Source: UA16 sp002292325
Lineage (GTDB): Bacteria > Bacteroidota > Bacteroidia > Flavobacteriales_D > Sanyastnellaceae
Length of the DNA stretch: 64,000 nucleotides
Assembly: GCA_943788645.1 (NCBI GenBank)
Contig: CALSRC010000010.1
Coordinates: 62,001 to 126,000 of the forward strand
Direction of reading: 5' to 3'
Part shown: positions 56,112-64,000 of the stretch, piece after piece
How positions within the stretch are numbered: the first letter of the stretch is position 1
Layout: every line of letters starts with the position of its first letter
Translations under genes and position numbers: made by a program
The notes under the pieces: generated by a model
The model's database searches: none
What the model was told of the DNA's origin: nothing
The model's input: the letters and a program-made list of their open reading frames with translations, nothing else

Positions 56112-56921
56112 TCAGCGGACTTCTGGAATGGGAAGCGACTTATCAAACGGATTCGCATTCAACCGCTCCCGAGGCAAGTCGGCAGGAAAAACACCGTTTT
56201 CAAAAAAATAAACGGAAGGTTCGCCTATGATATCCCACCGCGTGTACATCATATCATGGTCCAACGCCACGTGAAAAGCGTCTAAAGCAGCCGAATCAAT
56301 TGCGCGCCAATCATAGACCAGTGGTCCCATCGACCTCGCCTCCGCCTCCAAAATTCGCATCAGTGACGTCGCACGATTCTCAATGATTAAACCTCTTTCC
56401 ACATGCGCGGGTGGCGGTGCCGGCCATTCGGCTTCGCTCAGGTCTTTTAGGACATCTCCCATGGCCATTTTACCCAACAATGGAAACCGGTCGATGACCG
56501 CTTTGGGTGCGCGCTCTTGCGTTGGACTTCGATCGTAAATTACCATGGACAAATTCGGCAATCCTCCCTTCTCCAAATGCCTGTGCATGAGATACGCTCC
56601 CGCGATATAACAAATGGCTTTGACTTCGGCATACTCCGCTAAATGATATTCCTGTGCGAACTCCCCAACAGCGATGACACTTTCGTCCAGCGATGTTCGA
56701 ACCAGCGGTTGAGGAATGAACACATCCATGCCCTTGTTCTCCCAAAAAGCCATCTGGGCTTTCATGCCGGACTTTGTGCCTCCGAAACCATTGAAAATAA
56801 CCAAGGCCGTTTTTTCAGTCCGGGGCTTGTCCGCATCAATGATCACCCATTCCTTCGCCCCTGCAGGTCCTGTGCAATACAAAACCAAAAGGAGGATGGT
56901 AAACTGGAAGGAATATCGCAT
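56112..56921 (-). CDS. Secreted or membrane-anchored alpha/beta-hydrolase-like protein of unknown role
   Basis: 269 residues from ATG 56921, with a hydrophobic signal (SFQFTILLLVLYCTGPAGAK). Segments KTALVIFNGFGGTKSGMKAQ and AICYIAGAYLMHRHLEKGG suggest an alpha/beta-hydrolase-like core, but no nucleophile motif GxSxG is clear (IAGAY takes its place). First gene of the phospholipid operon and 87 bp from the divergent IgGFc-binding-like gene. A lipid hydrolase or adaptor is only a guess. Confidence 0.6.
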   Translation of the reverse strand: MRYSFQFTILLLVLYCTGPAGAKEWVIIDADKPRTEKTALVIFNGFGGTKSGMKAQMAFWENKGMDVFIPQPLVRTSLDESVIAVGEFAQEYHLAEYAEVKAICYIAGAYLMHRHLEKGGLPNLSMVIYDRSPTQERAPKAVIDRFPLLGKMAMGDVLKDLSEAEWPAPPPAHVERGLIIENRATSLMRILEAEARSMGPLVYDWRAIDSAALDAFHVALDHDMMYTRWDIIGEPSVYFFENGVFPADLPRERLNANPFDKSLPIPEVR

Positions 56922-57008
56922 GTCCGAAAGTACGCAATCTGGGTGAATGCCTTGATTGGCAAGCTTGATGGTTTGCGATGAAATGAAAATATCCGCTAAG
57001 TTTACGTC

Positions 57009-59360
57009 ATGGGACGACCTCATTTTCATCGATGGTACCTGATGATCCTGCTGACTTTGTGCACGGCTCAAGGCGCTGTGGGCCAGCTGGACACCTGGCA
57101 TTGGATCCCCCCCATGCACAGCCGAGATAACGGACAAATCAACGATCACTACCTGTACCTTTCCACTCCAAGCACCGAGCCGGTGATGGTCAACATCACG
57201 GACGGATCGGGAGCGCCTTTTGGCGATTCGCCCTATACCATACAAAACCAAGATCCTTTGGAAGTTTACATCGGTGACGGGCAGTCCTCGGGAAGCAAAC
57301 TCATGGTGTCGGGATCAGAGCTCAATACCACCCTAACCAATCGGGGACTCATCGTCGAATCTTCCGCACCCATCTTTTGCAACGCTCGTTATCGAAGCAA
57401 TTGGCAGGCTGAAGCGCTCACATCAAAAGGTACCAAAGCACAAGGGCAAACGTTCCGACTGGGTGGCATGCCCGTCACGTATCAAGGAGGATTGCGGTCG
57501 TTTGTTTTCGGCATAATGGCAACGGAAGACGCAGTCCAAGTGCAGGTTTCGGGCTACGACAGCGATGTCACGTTTGCCGGAACACCCACTTTAAATGCGG
57601 ATATGCTCAACTTCACCCTCAACGAAGGAGAATGCCGTGTTTATTCAGCCTACGCCAATTCCAACGCCAATTTGGCGGGAGTTTTAGGGGCACTGGTGCA
57701 GTCGAGCGGCAACATTGTCATCAACGTTGGCAATTGGTGCGGCTCGGTAGGCACCACTTCGAGTAACCAAGACATCGGTGCCGATCAGATTGTTCCAGTC
57801 GGCTACCTCGGCAACGACCACATTTTGGTGGAAGGAATTGGCGATCCCAGCCAAGAACGCGGATTTGTTGTAGCCCACTATGCCAACACCGAGGTTTTAC
57901 TCAATGGAAGCCCAACCCCCGCGGCGACGCTGCAACCGGGCGAATGGTTCATGACAGACAACAACGATTACACGGGCACACCTCACGGAAATCTGTTCCT
58001 CCAAACTTCCCAGCCTGCGTATGTCTATCAATTTTTAGCTGGCAGCGCTAGTCAGTCCACTCCCGGTATGAACTTCATTCCACCCATTTCTTGTGGCATG
58101 CCGAACGAAGTCGATGAGATCCCGAGCATTCAATCCATCGGCAATACCACTTACACGGGCGGCATCTTTGCCATCACCGAAGCAGGTGCCAACCTCACCG
58201 TTGATGGCAATCCTCAATTTGGTGCGGTGGGTGTCGACGGATTTCCTGGGTGGGAAACGTACCGCATCTTAAATCTCTCAGGGGATATCACGGTGGAATC
58301 CACCGGTCCAGTAGCCGTGGGTTTATTCGGATCCAGCGCCGATGCCGGGTTTTCCGGATACTACTCCGGGTTTTCGTTGAACATCAACGCAGCCTTTGAT
58401 GCGCCAGCTGAAGTTTGCTGGGGGGATGACGCGTTTGTAGAATTTGTGGGGGATACGCTGGGAGGCGGTTCGTTGAGTTGGGATTTTGGAGACCTCGAGA
58501 CCGAAAACCTTGGCGATGACTTGTTTGAAATCGAAACGCAAACGCCGGGCGTTTATACCGTCCTTCTTCATGTAGAAGGCGACTTGTGTGCGGACAGCAG
58601 CGCCCAGACCGTTGAGTTCTTTCCACCATATTCTGGGCAGTCTTCTGCTACGGCTTGTGCTGAATACGAATGGAATGGAACGATCTACGATGATTCTGGA
58701 CTGTACAATGACGTGCTCACAAGTGCAACAGGATGCGACAGCCTTGTCGAATTGGAGTTGGAGATCATGTCCCTGCCCAACCCGATGATGGTCGACTATG
58801 TCGACGACACATTGGTTTATTGTCCGGCTCCCGGCTCACTTCTTTTTGGAAGGCAAGCCGATCCACTTTATCAAATCCAATGGACATTTTGGCCCGTGGG
58901 AAGCAATGAATCCATCGCCTTGCCTGATCCCTCGGAAGCTGTTCCGTATAGCGGGCCTGGACTCTATGTCATTGACTATTTCACAGGACCACCGTGCAAC
59001 TTTTCGGCAACCGGTGAAATTGATGTCAGCATCGAAGATTGTGAAATCATCATTCCCAACGTTTTTTCCCCCAATGGAGACGGCAAAAATGATCGGTTTC
59101 GCATCAGTGGTCTGCACAACTTGCAAGGAGTCCGAATGCAAATCTTCAACCGCTGGGGTGCGCTCATCTTTTCCGACCTTGATTTCGGCGGCAGCGCAGG
59201 CTGGGATCCGCGGTTCGACGCTTCGGAAGGAACCTATTATTTCATCCTTAATATTCCAGTCGCTACCGAAGAGTTGACCGTCATCAGCTCCGCAGGAACT
59301 GAAGTACTTGAAGGTCCAACCGTTGCGACCTATCAGGGACCTTTCACGCTCGTTCGTTGA
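57009..59360 (+). CDS. IgGFc-binding-protein-like secreted protein with T9SS type B CTD
   Basis: 783 residues; signal ending GAVGQ. Residues about 60-420 fit the IgGFc-binding N-terminal-like domain (RGLIVESSAPIFCNARYRSN, VPVGYLGNDHILVEGIG, QTSQPAYVYQFLAGSASQST, PGMNFIPPISCG). Then a PKD-like module (GSLSWDFGDLETENLGDDLF) and a Cys region. The end (CEIIIPNVFSPNGDGKNDRF, IFNRWGALIFS) is a type B T9SS domain. Likely a surface adhesin; the family name reflects homology only, not antibody binding. Confidence 0.88.
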   Translation: MGRPHFHRWYLMILLTLCTAQGAVGQLDTWHWIPPMHSRDNGQINDHYLYLSTPSTEPVMVNITDGSGAPFGDSPYTIQNQDPLEVYIGDGQSSGSKLMVSGSELNTTLTNRGLIVESSAPIFCNARYRSNWQAEALTSKGTKAQGQTFRLGGMPVTYQGGLRSFVFGIMATEDAVQVQVSGYDSDVTFAGTPTLNADMLNFTLNEGECRVYSAYANSNANLAGVLGALVQSSGNIVINVGNWCGSVGTTSSNQDIGADQIVPVGYLGNDHILVEGIGDPSQERGFVVAHYANTEVLLNGSPTPAATLQPGEWFMTDNNDYTGTPHGNLFLQTSQPAYVYQFLAGSASQSTPGMNFIPPISCGMPNEVDEIPSIQSIGNTTYTGGIFAITEAGANLTVDGNPQFGAVGVDGFPGWETYRILNLSGDITVESTGPVAVGLFGSSADAGFSGYYSGFSLNINAAFDAPAEVCWGDDAFVEFVGDTLGGGSLSWDFGDLETENLGDDLFEIETQTPGVYTVLLHVEGDLCADSSAQTVEFFPPYSGQSSATACAEYEWNGTIYDDSGLYNDVLTSATGCDSLVELELEIMSLPNPMMVDYVDDTLVYCPAPGSLLFGRQADPLYQIQWTFWPVGSNESIALPDPSEAVPYSGPGLYVIDYFTGPPCNFSATGEIDVSIEDCEIIIPNVFSPNGDGKNDRFRISGLHNLQGVRMQIFNRWGALIFSDLDFGGSAGWDPRFDASEGTYYFILNIPVATEELTVISSAGTEVLEGPTVATYQGPFTLVR

Positions 59361-59365
59361 TTCTC

Positions 59366-59935
59366 CTAGTTCACGCTGTAAACCCAGAGCGGCGGAAGAT
59401 TGAACCACACCCCTTTCACACATCGGAAAGGAAACGCCTTAAAATGGGGCTTCATCAACCAAGGAAAATACGTGAACCAGCGGAATATTGTTCCCTGTTG
59501 TGATTGAGCTAAAAGTGATTTGTATAGCGGTTTTTTGACCGATTGGGGCAATGTAAAGGGCAACCCTGAAACAATCAAATCAACCTTGGGCCAGCCGCTT
59601 GACTTCACGAGCTCCTCGAAATTTTCCGCACTGCCCTGAACGATTTCAAAACGGTCGCCGTATTTGCTTTTCAAGAACGGGATGTAGTCCGCATTGAGCT
59701 CAATGAGCATCACCTTGCAGTGTGGGGGAACATTTTCATGCAATTCCCGGGTGAAGGAGCCGGTTCCAGGACCAAGTTCAACCACATGGCTCAAAGCACT
59801 CCAATCCACTCCCTCGAACATTCCTTGACTGGCCTTCCGGCTACTCGGCAATACACTGGCGTTTCGAATTGGATTTCGAATGAAACTGCAGAAAAACTGC
59901 CATCGTTGATTTTTATTTATCAACTGCATGTCCAA
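59366..59935 (-). CDS. SAM-dependent methyltransferase, phospholipid/rRNA dimethylase-like
   Basis: 189 residues: SVLPSSRKASQGMFEGVDWS, VVELGPGTGSFTRELHE (SAM motif), FEIVQGSAENFEEL and VDLIVSGLPFTLPQSV, resembling the PmtA/KsgA-like branch of class I methyltransferases that includes phospholipid N-methyltransferases. The LPFTLP motif fits N-methylating enzymes (NPPF/NPPY analogue). Only 32 bp from the divergent atoE start, so the promoter regions overlap. Confidence 0.82.
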   Translation of the reverse strand: MDMQLINKNQRWQFFCSFIRNPIRNASVLPSSRKASQGMFEGVDWSALSHVVELGPGTGSFTRELHENVPPHCKVMLIELNADYIPFLKSKYGDRFEIVQGSAENFEELVKSSGWPKVDLIVSGLPFTLPQSVKKPLYKSLLAQSQQGTIFRWFTYFPWLMKPHFKAFPFRCVKGVWFNLPPLWVYSVN

Positions 59936-59967
59936 ATATAGGCATCCTTATTTCATACCTTTTGAGC

Positions 59968-61353
59968 ATGGTAGACCGATTTTTAAACGGTTATGCGCGT
60001 GCTTTCCAACGCTGGATGCCCACGCCATTGTCCATTGCAGTCTTGCTCACTGGCTTAGCTGCAGCACTCGCACTCCGCGACTCTGCGGCAAGCGATGTAC
60101 TCGGGGCTTGGGTCCAAGGGATGTGGAGTCCGGGGTTGATTCGCTTCGGCTTTCAGGCCATGTTTATGCTGGTGCTCGGACACGTGCTGGCGCTTGCTCC
60201 TCCTGTGATGCGAGCGCTGGGGCGGGGTGTAGCTTGGGTCGTCAAGGATGCTCGATGGGTGGCAGGCAAAGTCGCACTTTTGTCCATGGGATTGGGATGG
60301 CTCAATTGGGGATTGGGACTCATTGGTGGGGCTATCCTGGTCCGTGGTGTTATGGATGAGTACCGAAATCGCGGAGGCCAAAGCCCCATTCACTTGGGGG
60401 TATTGGGAGCAGCGGGCTATGCTGGAATGCTTGTCTGGCATGGAGGATTGAGCGGGTCAGCCCCGCTGAAAGTTGCCGAAAACGGGCATTTACAGGAGCT
60501 CGTCGGTCAGGCTGACTGGGCGCAATCCCTGCCCAATTCGATTGGGTTACGGGAAACGGTTTTCAGCAGTTGGAGTTTGACTTTAACAGCGGTAGTTGCA
60601 GTGCTCACGGTCGCTCTATTCGCTTGGTTGGGCCGAACTGTGAAATCCAATGGCCCTGTGCCTTTCCTTGCCGTTCAACCCGCTTCGCTGGATGAGAATG
60701 AAGCGTCTCGGGCATTTGCGGATCGGCTGGACCGGGGTAGATTATTGTCAGCCATCACGGGTGTGACTTGCCTTGCTGGAGCGGTGTGGTGGGCTTCATC
60801 CGGAGCTCCTGTGCAGGAGTTGAAATTCATCACCCCGGACTGGATCAACATGGCCCTCCTAGGCAGTGCCCTCATCGCCCACCGATCCGTTAGGGAATTT
60901 CTAAAAGCACTGGATGAAGCCATCCGCGGCGCCTCTGGCATCTTGGTACAATTCCCGCTGTATTTTGGAATCATGGGCATGGTCACAGGCACAGGGCTTG
61001 GACCATGGATTGCCGAAGGCCTAGTTGGAGCGACCTCAAGAGCATGGTTACCACTCGCCCTCTTCACCTCATCGGGTATTCTGAACGTATTTGTACCCAG
61101 CGGTGGCGGGCAATGGGCCGTCCAAGGGCCTTTGGTGCTCGAGGCCTGTCAAGCGCTGGATCTGGACTATTCCAAAGGCATCATGGCCATGGCATTTGGT
61201 GATCAATTGACCAACATGCTTCAGCCGTTTTGGGCGTTGCCTCTGCTTGGAATCACCGGTCTCAATGCCCGAGATATTTTACCCTATACCTTGCTCCTTA
61301 TGATCGTGGCCGGGGTGGCGATGGCCGTCGGCATGGTGATTTGGACTTTGTGA
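59968..61353 (+). CDS. atoE: Short-chain fatty acid transporter (AtoE family)
   Basis: 461 residues from ATG 59968 (a TTG two codons upstream is possible). Eleven or so transmembrane helices; characteristic segments FQRWMPTPLSIAVLL, GLGWLNWGLGLIGGAI, GYAGMLVWHGGLSGSAPL and NVFVPSGGGQWAVQGPLV match AtoE/short-chain fatty acid permeases (butyrate/acetoacetate uptake). Inner membrane. No beta-oxidation genes adjoin it. Confidence 0.93.
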   Translation: MVDRFLNGYARAFQRWMPTPLSIAVLLTGLAAALALRDSAASDVLGAWVQGMWSPGLIRFGFQAMFMLVLGHVLALAPPVMRALGRGVAWVVKDARWVAGKVALLSMGLGWLNWGLGLIGGAILVRGVMDEYRNRGGQSPIHLGVLGAAGYAGMLVWHGGLSGSAPLKVAENGHLQELVGQADWAQSLPNSIGLRETVFSSWSLTLTAVVAVLTVALFAWLGRTVKSNGPVPFLAVQPASLDENEASRAFADRLDRGRLLSAITGVTCLAGAVWWASSGAPVQELKFITPDWINMALLGSALIAHRSVREFLKALDEAIRGASGILVQFPLYFGIMGMVTGTGLGPWIAEGLVGATSRAWLPLALFTSSGILNVFVPSGGGQWAVQGPLVLEACQALDLDYSKGIMAMAFGDQLTNMLQPFWALPLLGITGLNARDILPYTLLLMIVAGVAMAVGMVIWTL

Positions 61354-61378
61354 TCCCGCCTGACCTTATTTAACTCAT

Positions 61379-62569
61379 TTACCTCACTTGAATCGCTCGG
61401 GCCACCGCTTGAGCTCGCTCGACCAATGATGCCGTGCTCACATCCAATCCGCCATGCGCAAGGCCCACGGCCATGCGCCGATATGGACGACTCGTTGGTT
61501 TGCCGAATACCCGGAAATCAGAATCAGTGAATCGTGCAGCTTCAGCCAAGCCGGTGATCACAGGAGCGGTTTTCGAGGCGACGGATGCTGGAGCAAGCAC
61601 CACAGCACTTGCACCGTTTCGGATGTGTTTGATTTCCGTAACGGGCAGTCCGAGCACTGCTCGGGCATGCAATTCAAACTCTGAAAAATTTTGGGTATGC
61701 GCCAATGTCACCATGCCTGTGTCATGCGGACGAGGTGACAATTCGGAGAAGTAAACCGTTCCCGGTTGATCACCCTTTGGGATTTGAATGAAAAACTCGA
61801 CACCCCAAATTCCAGAACCACCCAAAGCATCTGTGACCCTTGCTGCCATTTCTTGCGCTTCGCGCAATGCATCAAACTCCATGGCAGCCGGTTGCCAACT
61901 CTCCTGATAGTCCCCTCGCTCCTGCCGGTGCCCAATCGGTGGACAAAACAACGTATTCCCAGAATCTTGGGTTAAAGTGAGCAAGGTGATTTCGTAATCA
62001 AAATCAATGAAAGCTTCGACAATAACCTCTGCCAAGTCCCCCCTTGAACCCTCGAGCGCATAAGCCCATGCCGTTGAAATATCATCCGAAGTCCGGATGA
62101 CAGATTGTCCTTTTCCCGAACTGGACATCAGCGGTTTGACGACACAGGGCATTCCCACCGCTTCCACACCAGCCGCGAGCGAATCGTAGGATGTTGCATA
62201 CCGGTACGGAGCTGTTTTCAACCCCAACTCTTGTGCTGCGAGATCGCGGATTGCCCGGCGGTTCATTGTGAAGTTCGCTGCACGCGCCGAGGGAACAACC
62301 TGGATTCCTTGAGCCTCATAATCGTAAAACCGCTCCGTTCGGATGGACTCCACTTCAGGCACTATAATATCAGGGGAGTGACGCTCCACAACAGCATCAA
62401 GCCCCTCTCCGTCGAGCATATTGATGACTTCAAAATCGTCGGCAACTTGCATCGCTGGAGCCCCCGAATAGGAATCCACCGCCACCACTTGCTGACCCAA
62501 ACGCTGAAGTGCGATAACCACTTCCTTGCCCAATTCGCCCGACCCGAGCAACAGAATTTTCTTTTGCAT
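61379..62569 (-). CDS. purT: Formate-dependent phosphoribosylglycinamide formyltransferase (PurT)
   Basis: 396 residues; ATP-grasp fold. KILLLGSGELGKEVVIALQR (N-terminal nucleotide fold), IVPEVESIRTERFYDYE, CVVKPLMSSSGKGQSVIR (ATP-binding loop), GIWGVEFFI and ELSPRPHDTGMVTLAHTQNF are typical of PurT, which uses formate and ATP in the third step of purine synthesis. Full length for the family. Divergent from the SulP transporter, 103 bp between starts. Confidence 0.96.
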   Translation of the reverse strand: MQKKILLLGSGELGKEVVIALQRLGQQVVAVDSYSGAPAMQVADDFEVINMLDGEGLDAVVERHSPDIIVPEVESIRTERFYDYEAQGIQVVPSARAANFTMNRRAIRDLAAQELGLKTAPYRYATSYDSLAAGVEAVGMPCVVKPLMSSSGKGQSVIRTSDDISTAWAYALEGSRGDLAEVIVEAFIDFDYEITLLTLTQDSGNTLFCPPIGHRQERGDYQESWQPAAMEFDALREAQEMAARVTDALGGSGIWGVEFFIQIPKGDQPGTVYFSELSPRPHDTGMVTLAHTQNFSEFELHARAVLGLPVTEIKHIRNGASAVVLAPASVASKTAPVITGLAEAARFTDSDFRVFGKPTSRPYRRMAVGLAHGGLDVSTASLVERAQAVARAIQVR

Positions 62570-62672
62570 GCCAGAAAGGTACTATGCATCCTTGTGGATT
62601 GGCACTCAATGGTCGCATGAGGCGTTCATTCACTGCCTATCTTTGCGCCTTTTTTCAATCCAAACCACCCCC

Positions 62673-64000
62673 ATGCGCATTGCCCTTTTTGACTTCCGAC
62701 AAACCGTGGATTACCGCCTTGAAGTATTGAGTGGGTTGACTGTGGCCATGGCCCTGATACCGGAAGCCGTAGCGTTCGCCTTGATTGCTGGGTTGAGTCC
62801 TTTGACAGGTCTGTATGCGGCATTTGTGGTTGGACTTGTCGCGAGTGTGCTGGGTGGACGGCCTGGGATGATCAGTGGAGCAACAGGTGCCATTGCCGTG
62901 GTCATCGCATCCCTGGCAGCAATAGAGGGCCCTGAATACATTTTTGCGACCGTTATTCTGGCCGGGATTTTCCAACTTGCCGCAGGATTTTTAAAGCTGG
63001 GGAAATTGATGCGTTTGGTGCCACAGCCCGTCATCTTTGGATTCGTAAATGGCCTGGCCATCATCATCGGAGGCAGCCAATTGAGCCAATTCAAAACTGA
63101 AAGCGGCGATTGGCTTCCCATGGGAGAACTCACCACGTTTGGAGCTCTGACATTGCTTGCGATGGCCATCATTGCTTTCTTGCCCAAGCTGACCAAAAAA
63201 ATCCCAGCAGGACTGACCGCCATCTTGGTCATTTTTGGTATCACGGCCGCTTTCGGATTGGACACCAAAACAGTCGGGGATTTGGCGTCTATTTCTGGCG
63301 GTTTTCCACCGTTCCATATTCCCATTGTTCCTTTCAATTTGGAAACCCTCGGCATCATAGCACCGTACGCGGCAATCGTTGCAGGCGTAGGTTTGATTGA
63401 AAGCCTGCTGACCCTGAGTATTTTGGACGAAATCACGGAAACGAGAGGTCATGGGAACCGCGAATGCGTCGCACAGGGTGCAGCCAACATTCTCAGTGGA
63501 TTGTTCAGTGGCATGGGGGGATGTGCTATGATTGGACAAAGTCTCATCAACGTGAGTTCCGGGGCGCGGGCCCGCCTGAGCGGTATTGTGGCTTCCGTCA
63601 TGCTTTTGGTCTTTATTCTGTTTGGTGCACCCATCGTCGAAAAGTTGCCGATGGCTGCGTTGACCGGTCTCATGATCATGGTTGCCATTGGCACCTTTGA
63701 ATGGGCCTCCCTCCGAACCTTTCGACGCATGCCTTGGTCTGATGTGATTATCATGATCCTCGTGACGCTGGTAACGGCCGTCATGCACAACCTGGCCATG
63801 GCAGTGCTGATCGGAGTCATTGTCGCTGCGTTGGTTTTTGCCTGGGACAATGCGGTGCGAATCCGGGCGCGCAAGCACATCGATGAAAACGGATGGAAAC
63901 ATTACGAACTCTACGGCCCCTTATTCTTCGGTTCCACAACCGTGTTTGCTGACAAATTCGATATCGCCAACGACCCAGAGCATGTCGTCCTCAATTTCCA
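62673..64000 (+). CDS. SulP-family anion transporter, partial (C-terminus outside window)
   Basis: From ATG 62673 the frame is open to the window end (442 codons). GLTVAMALIPEAVAFALIAG, LSPLTGLYAAF and GGRPGMISGATGAIAVVIAS are signature SulP helices; GAANILSGLFSGMGGCAMIG follows. The last bases begin a STAS-like region (YGPLFFGSTTVFADKFD). Transports sulfate, bicarbonate or another anion. Reverse-strand open frames over this region are shadows. Confidence 0.93.
   Translation, partial: MRIALFDFRQTVDYRLEVLSGLTVAMALIPEAVAFALIAGLSPLTGLYAAFVVGLVASVLGGRPGMISGATGAIAVVIASLAAIEGPEYIFATVILAGIFQLAAGFLKLGKLMRLVPQPVIFGFVNGLAIIIGGSQLSQFKTESGDWLPMGELTTFGALTLLAMAIIAFLPKLTKKIPAGLTAILVIFGITAAFGLDTKTVGDLASISGGFPPFHIPIVPFNLETLGIIAPYAAIVAGVGLIESLLTLSILDEITETRGHGNRECVAQGAANILSGLFSGMGGCAMIGQSLINVSSGARARLSGIVASVMLLVFILFGAPIVEKLPMAALTGLMIMVAIGTFEWASLRTFRRMPWSDVIIMILVTLVTAVMHNLAMAVLIGVIVAALVFAWDNAVRIRARKHIDENGWKHYELYGPLFFGSTTVFADKFDIANDPEHVVLNF

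Noticed and set aside
62711..63902. Long minus-strand frames opposite the SulP gene
   Set aside because: Low-complexity antisense products; the plus strand has strong SulP signatures.
1..64000. CRISPR array, IS element or prophage
   Set aside because: No regularly spaced direct repeats, no transposase or integrase reading frames and no terminal inverted repeats were seen.

Overview
The window comes from a marine-type Bacteroidota chromosome (Flavobacteriales/Cryomorphaceae-like). This is inferred from three things: about ten secreted proteins ending in type IX secretion (T9SS) C-terminal domains of type A or type B, TonB-dependent receptors with a carboxypeptidase-regulatory-like N-terminal domain, and the absence of Shine-Dalgarno-like leaders. 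It is gene-dense, with many overlapping ATGA/TAATG junctions, and has one tRNA, tRNA-Arg(TCG). I saw no rRNA and no CRISPR array.

Layout. 1-7.9 kb: a partial SDR oxidoreductase, an M43 metalloprotease, a lectin-like Ig-repeat giant and a kelch protein, the last three all T9SS cargo. 8.1-12.7 kb: an operon of TonB receptor, DUF4249 lipoprotein, outer-membrane barrel and a 60-residue GldL-like membrane peptide, followed by a DUF2805-type protein. 12.8-15.8 kb: an outer-membrane protein with a CRP-like operator upstream, tRNA-Arg, and a patch of gene remnants including an octamer tandem repeat that truncates a dockerin-like protein. 15.8-22.2 kb: two tail-to-tail CotH-kinase surface proteins. 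22.3-29.4 kb: a choice-of-anchor V protein, membrane proteins, a broken phospholipase D, a haloperoxidase-like protein, a YgjP peptidase and a DoxX protein. 29.4-35.4 kb: a more A/T-rich defence island, mcrB-mcrC-PLD nuclease, next to an hsdM stub joined to the tail of a T9SS cargo gene. 35.4-51.1 kb: hydrolases (YiiX-like, esterase, GH81 laminarinase), pirin, small lipoproteins, a secreted intradiol dioxygenase, a sterol desaturase, a TonB receptor, thioredoxin-fold proteins and a deiodinase-like T9SS cargo. 51.2-56.9 kb: a minus-strand run for phospholipid synthesis (CDP-alcohol transferase, CdsA, PlsC) coupled to a Kazal-repeat protein, an HDAC-family deacetylase and a cyclophilin. 57-64 kb: an IgGFc-binding-like T9SS protein, a methyltransferase, AtoE, PurT and a SulP transporter cut by the window end.

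A recurring feature is single-base frameshifts, many in short homopolymer runs, that split otherwise intact genes at about 15.6, 24.46, 24.83-25.06, 28.5, 29.3, 29.65, 31.54, 44.8-45.05, 45.6 and 50.62 kb. In the sterol desaturase two shifts compensate each other, which points to consensus errors rather than decay. I therefore annotate most of these as single genes and describe the repair.

The strongest candidates for new biology are: the McrB protein, whose AAA+ core carries a large PUA/EVE-like insertion and which sits in an operon with McrC and a single-HKD PLD nuclease; a dockerin-like DxDxDG...DLLxLLxxFG module that replaces the T9SS tail in several surface proteins; and the deiodinase-like and intradiol-dioxygenase enzymes that carry T9SS tails.
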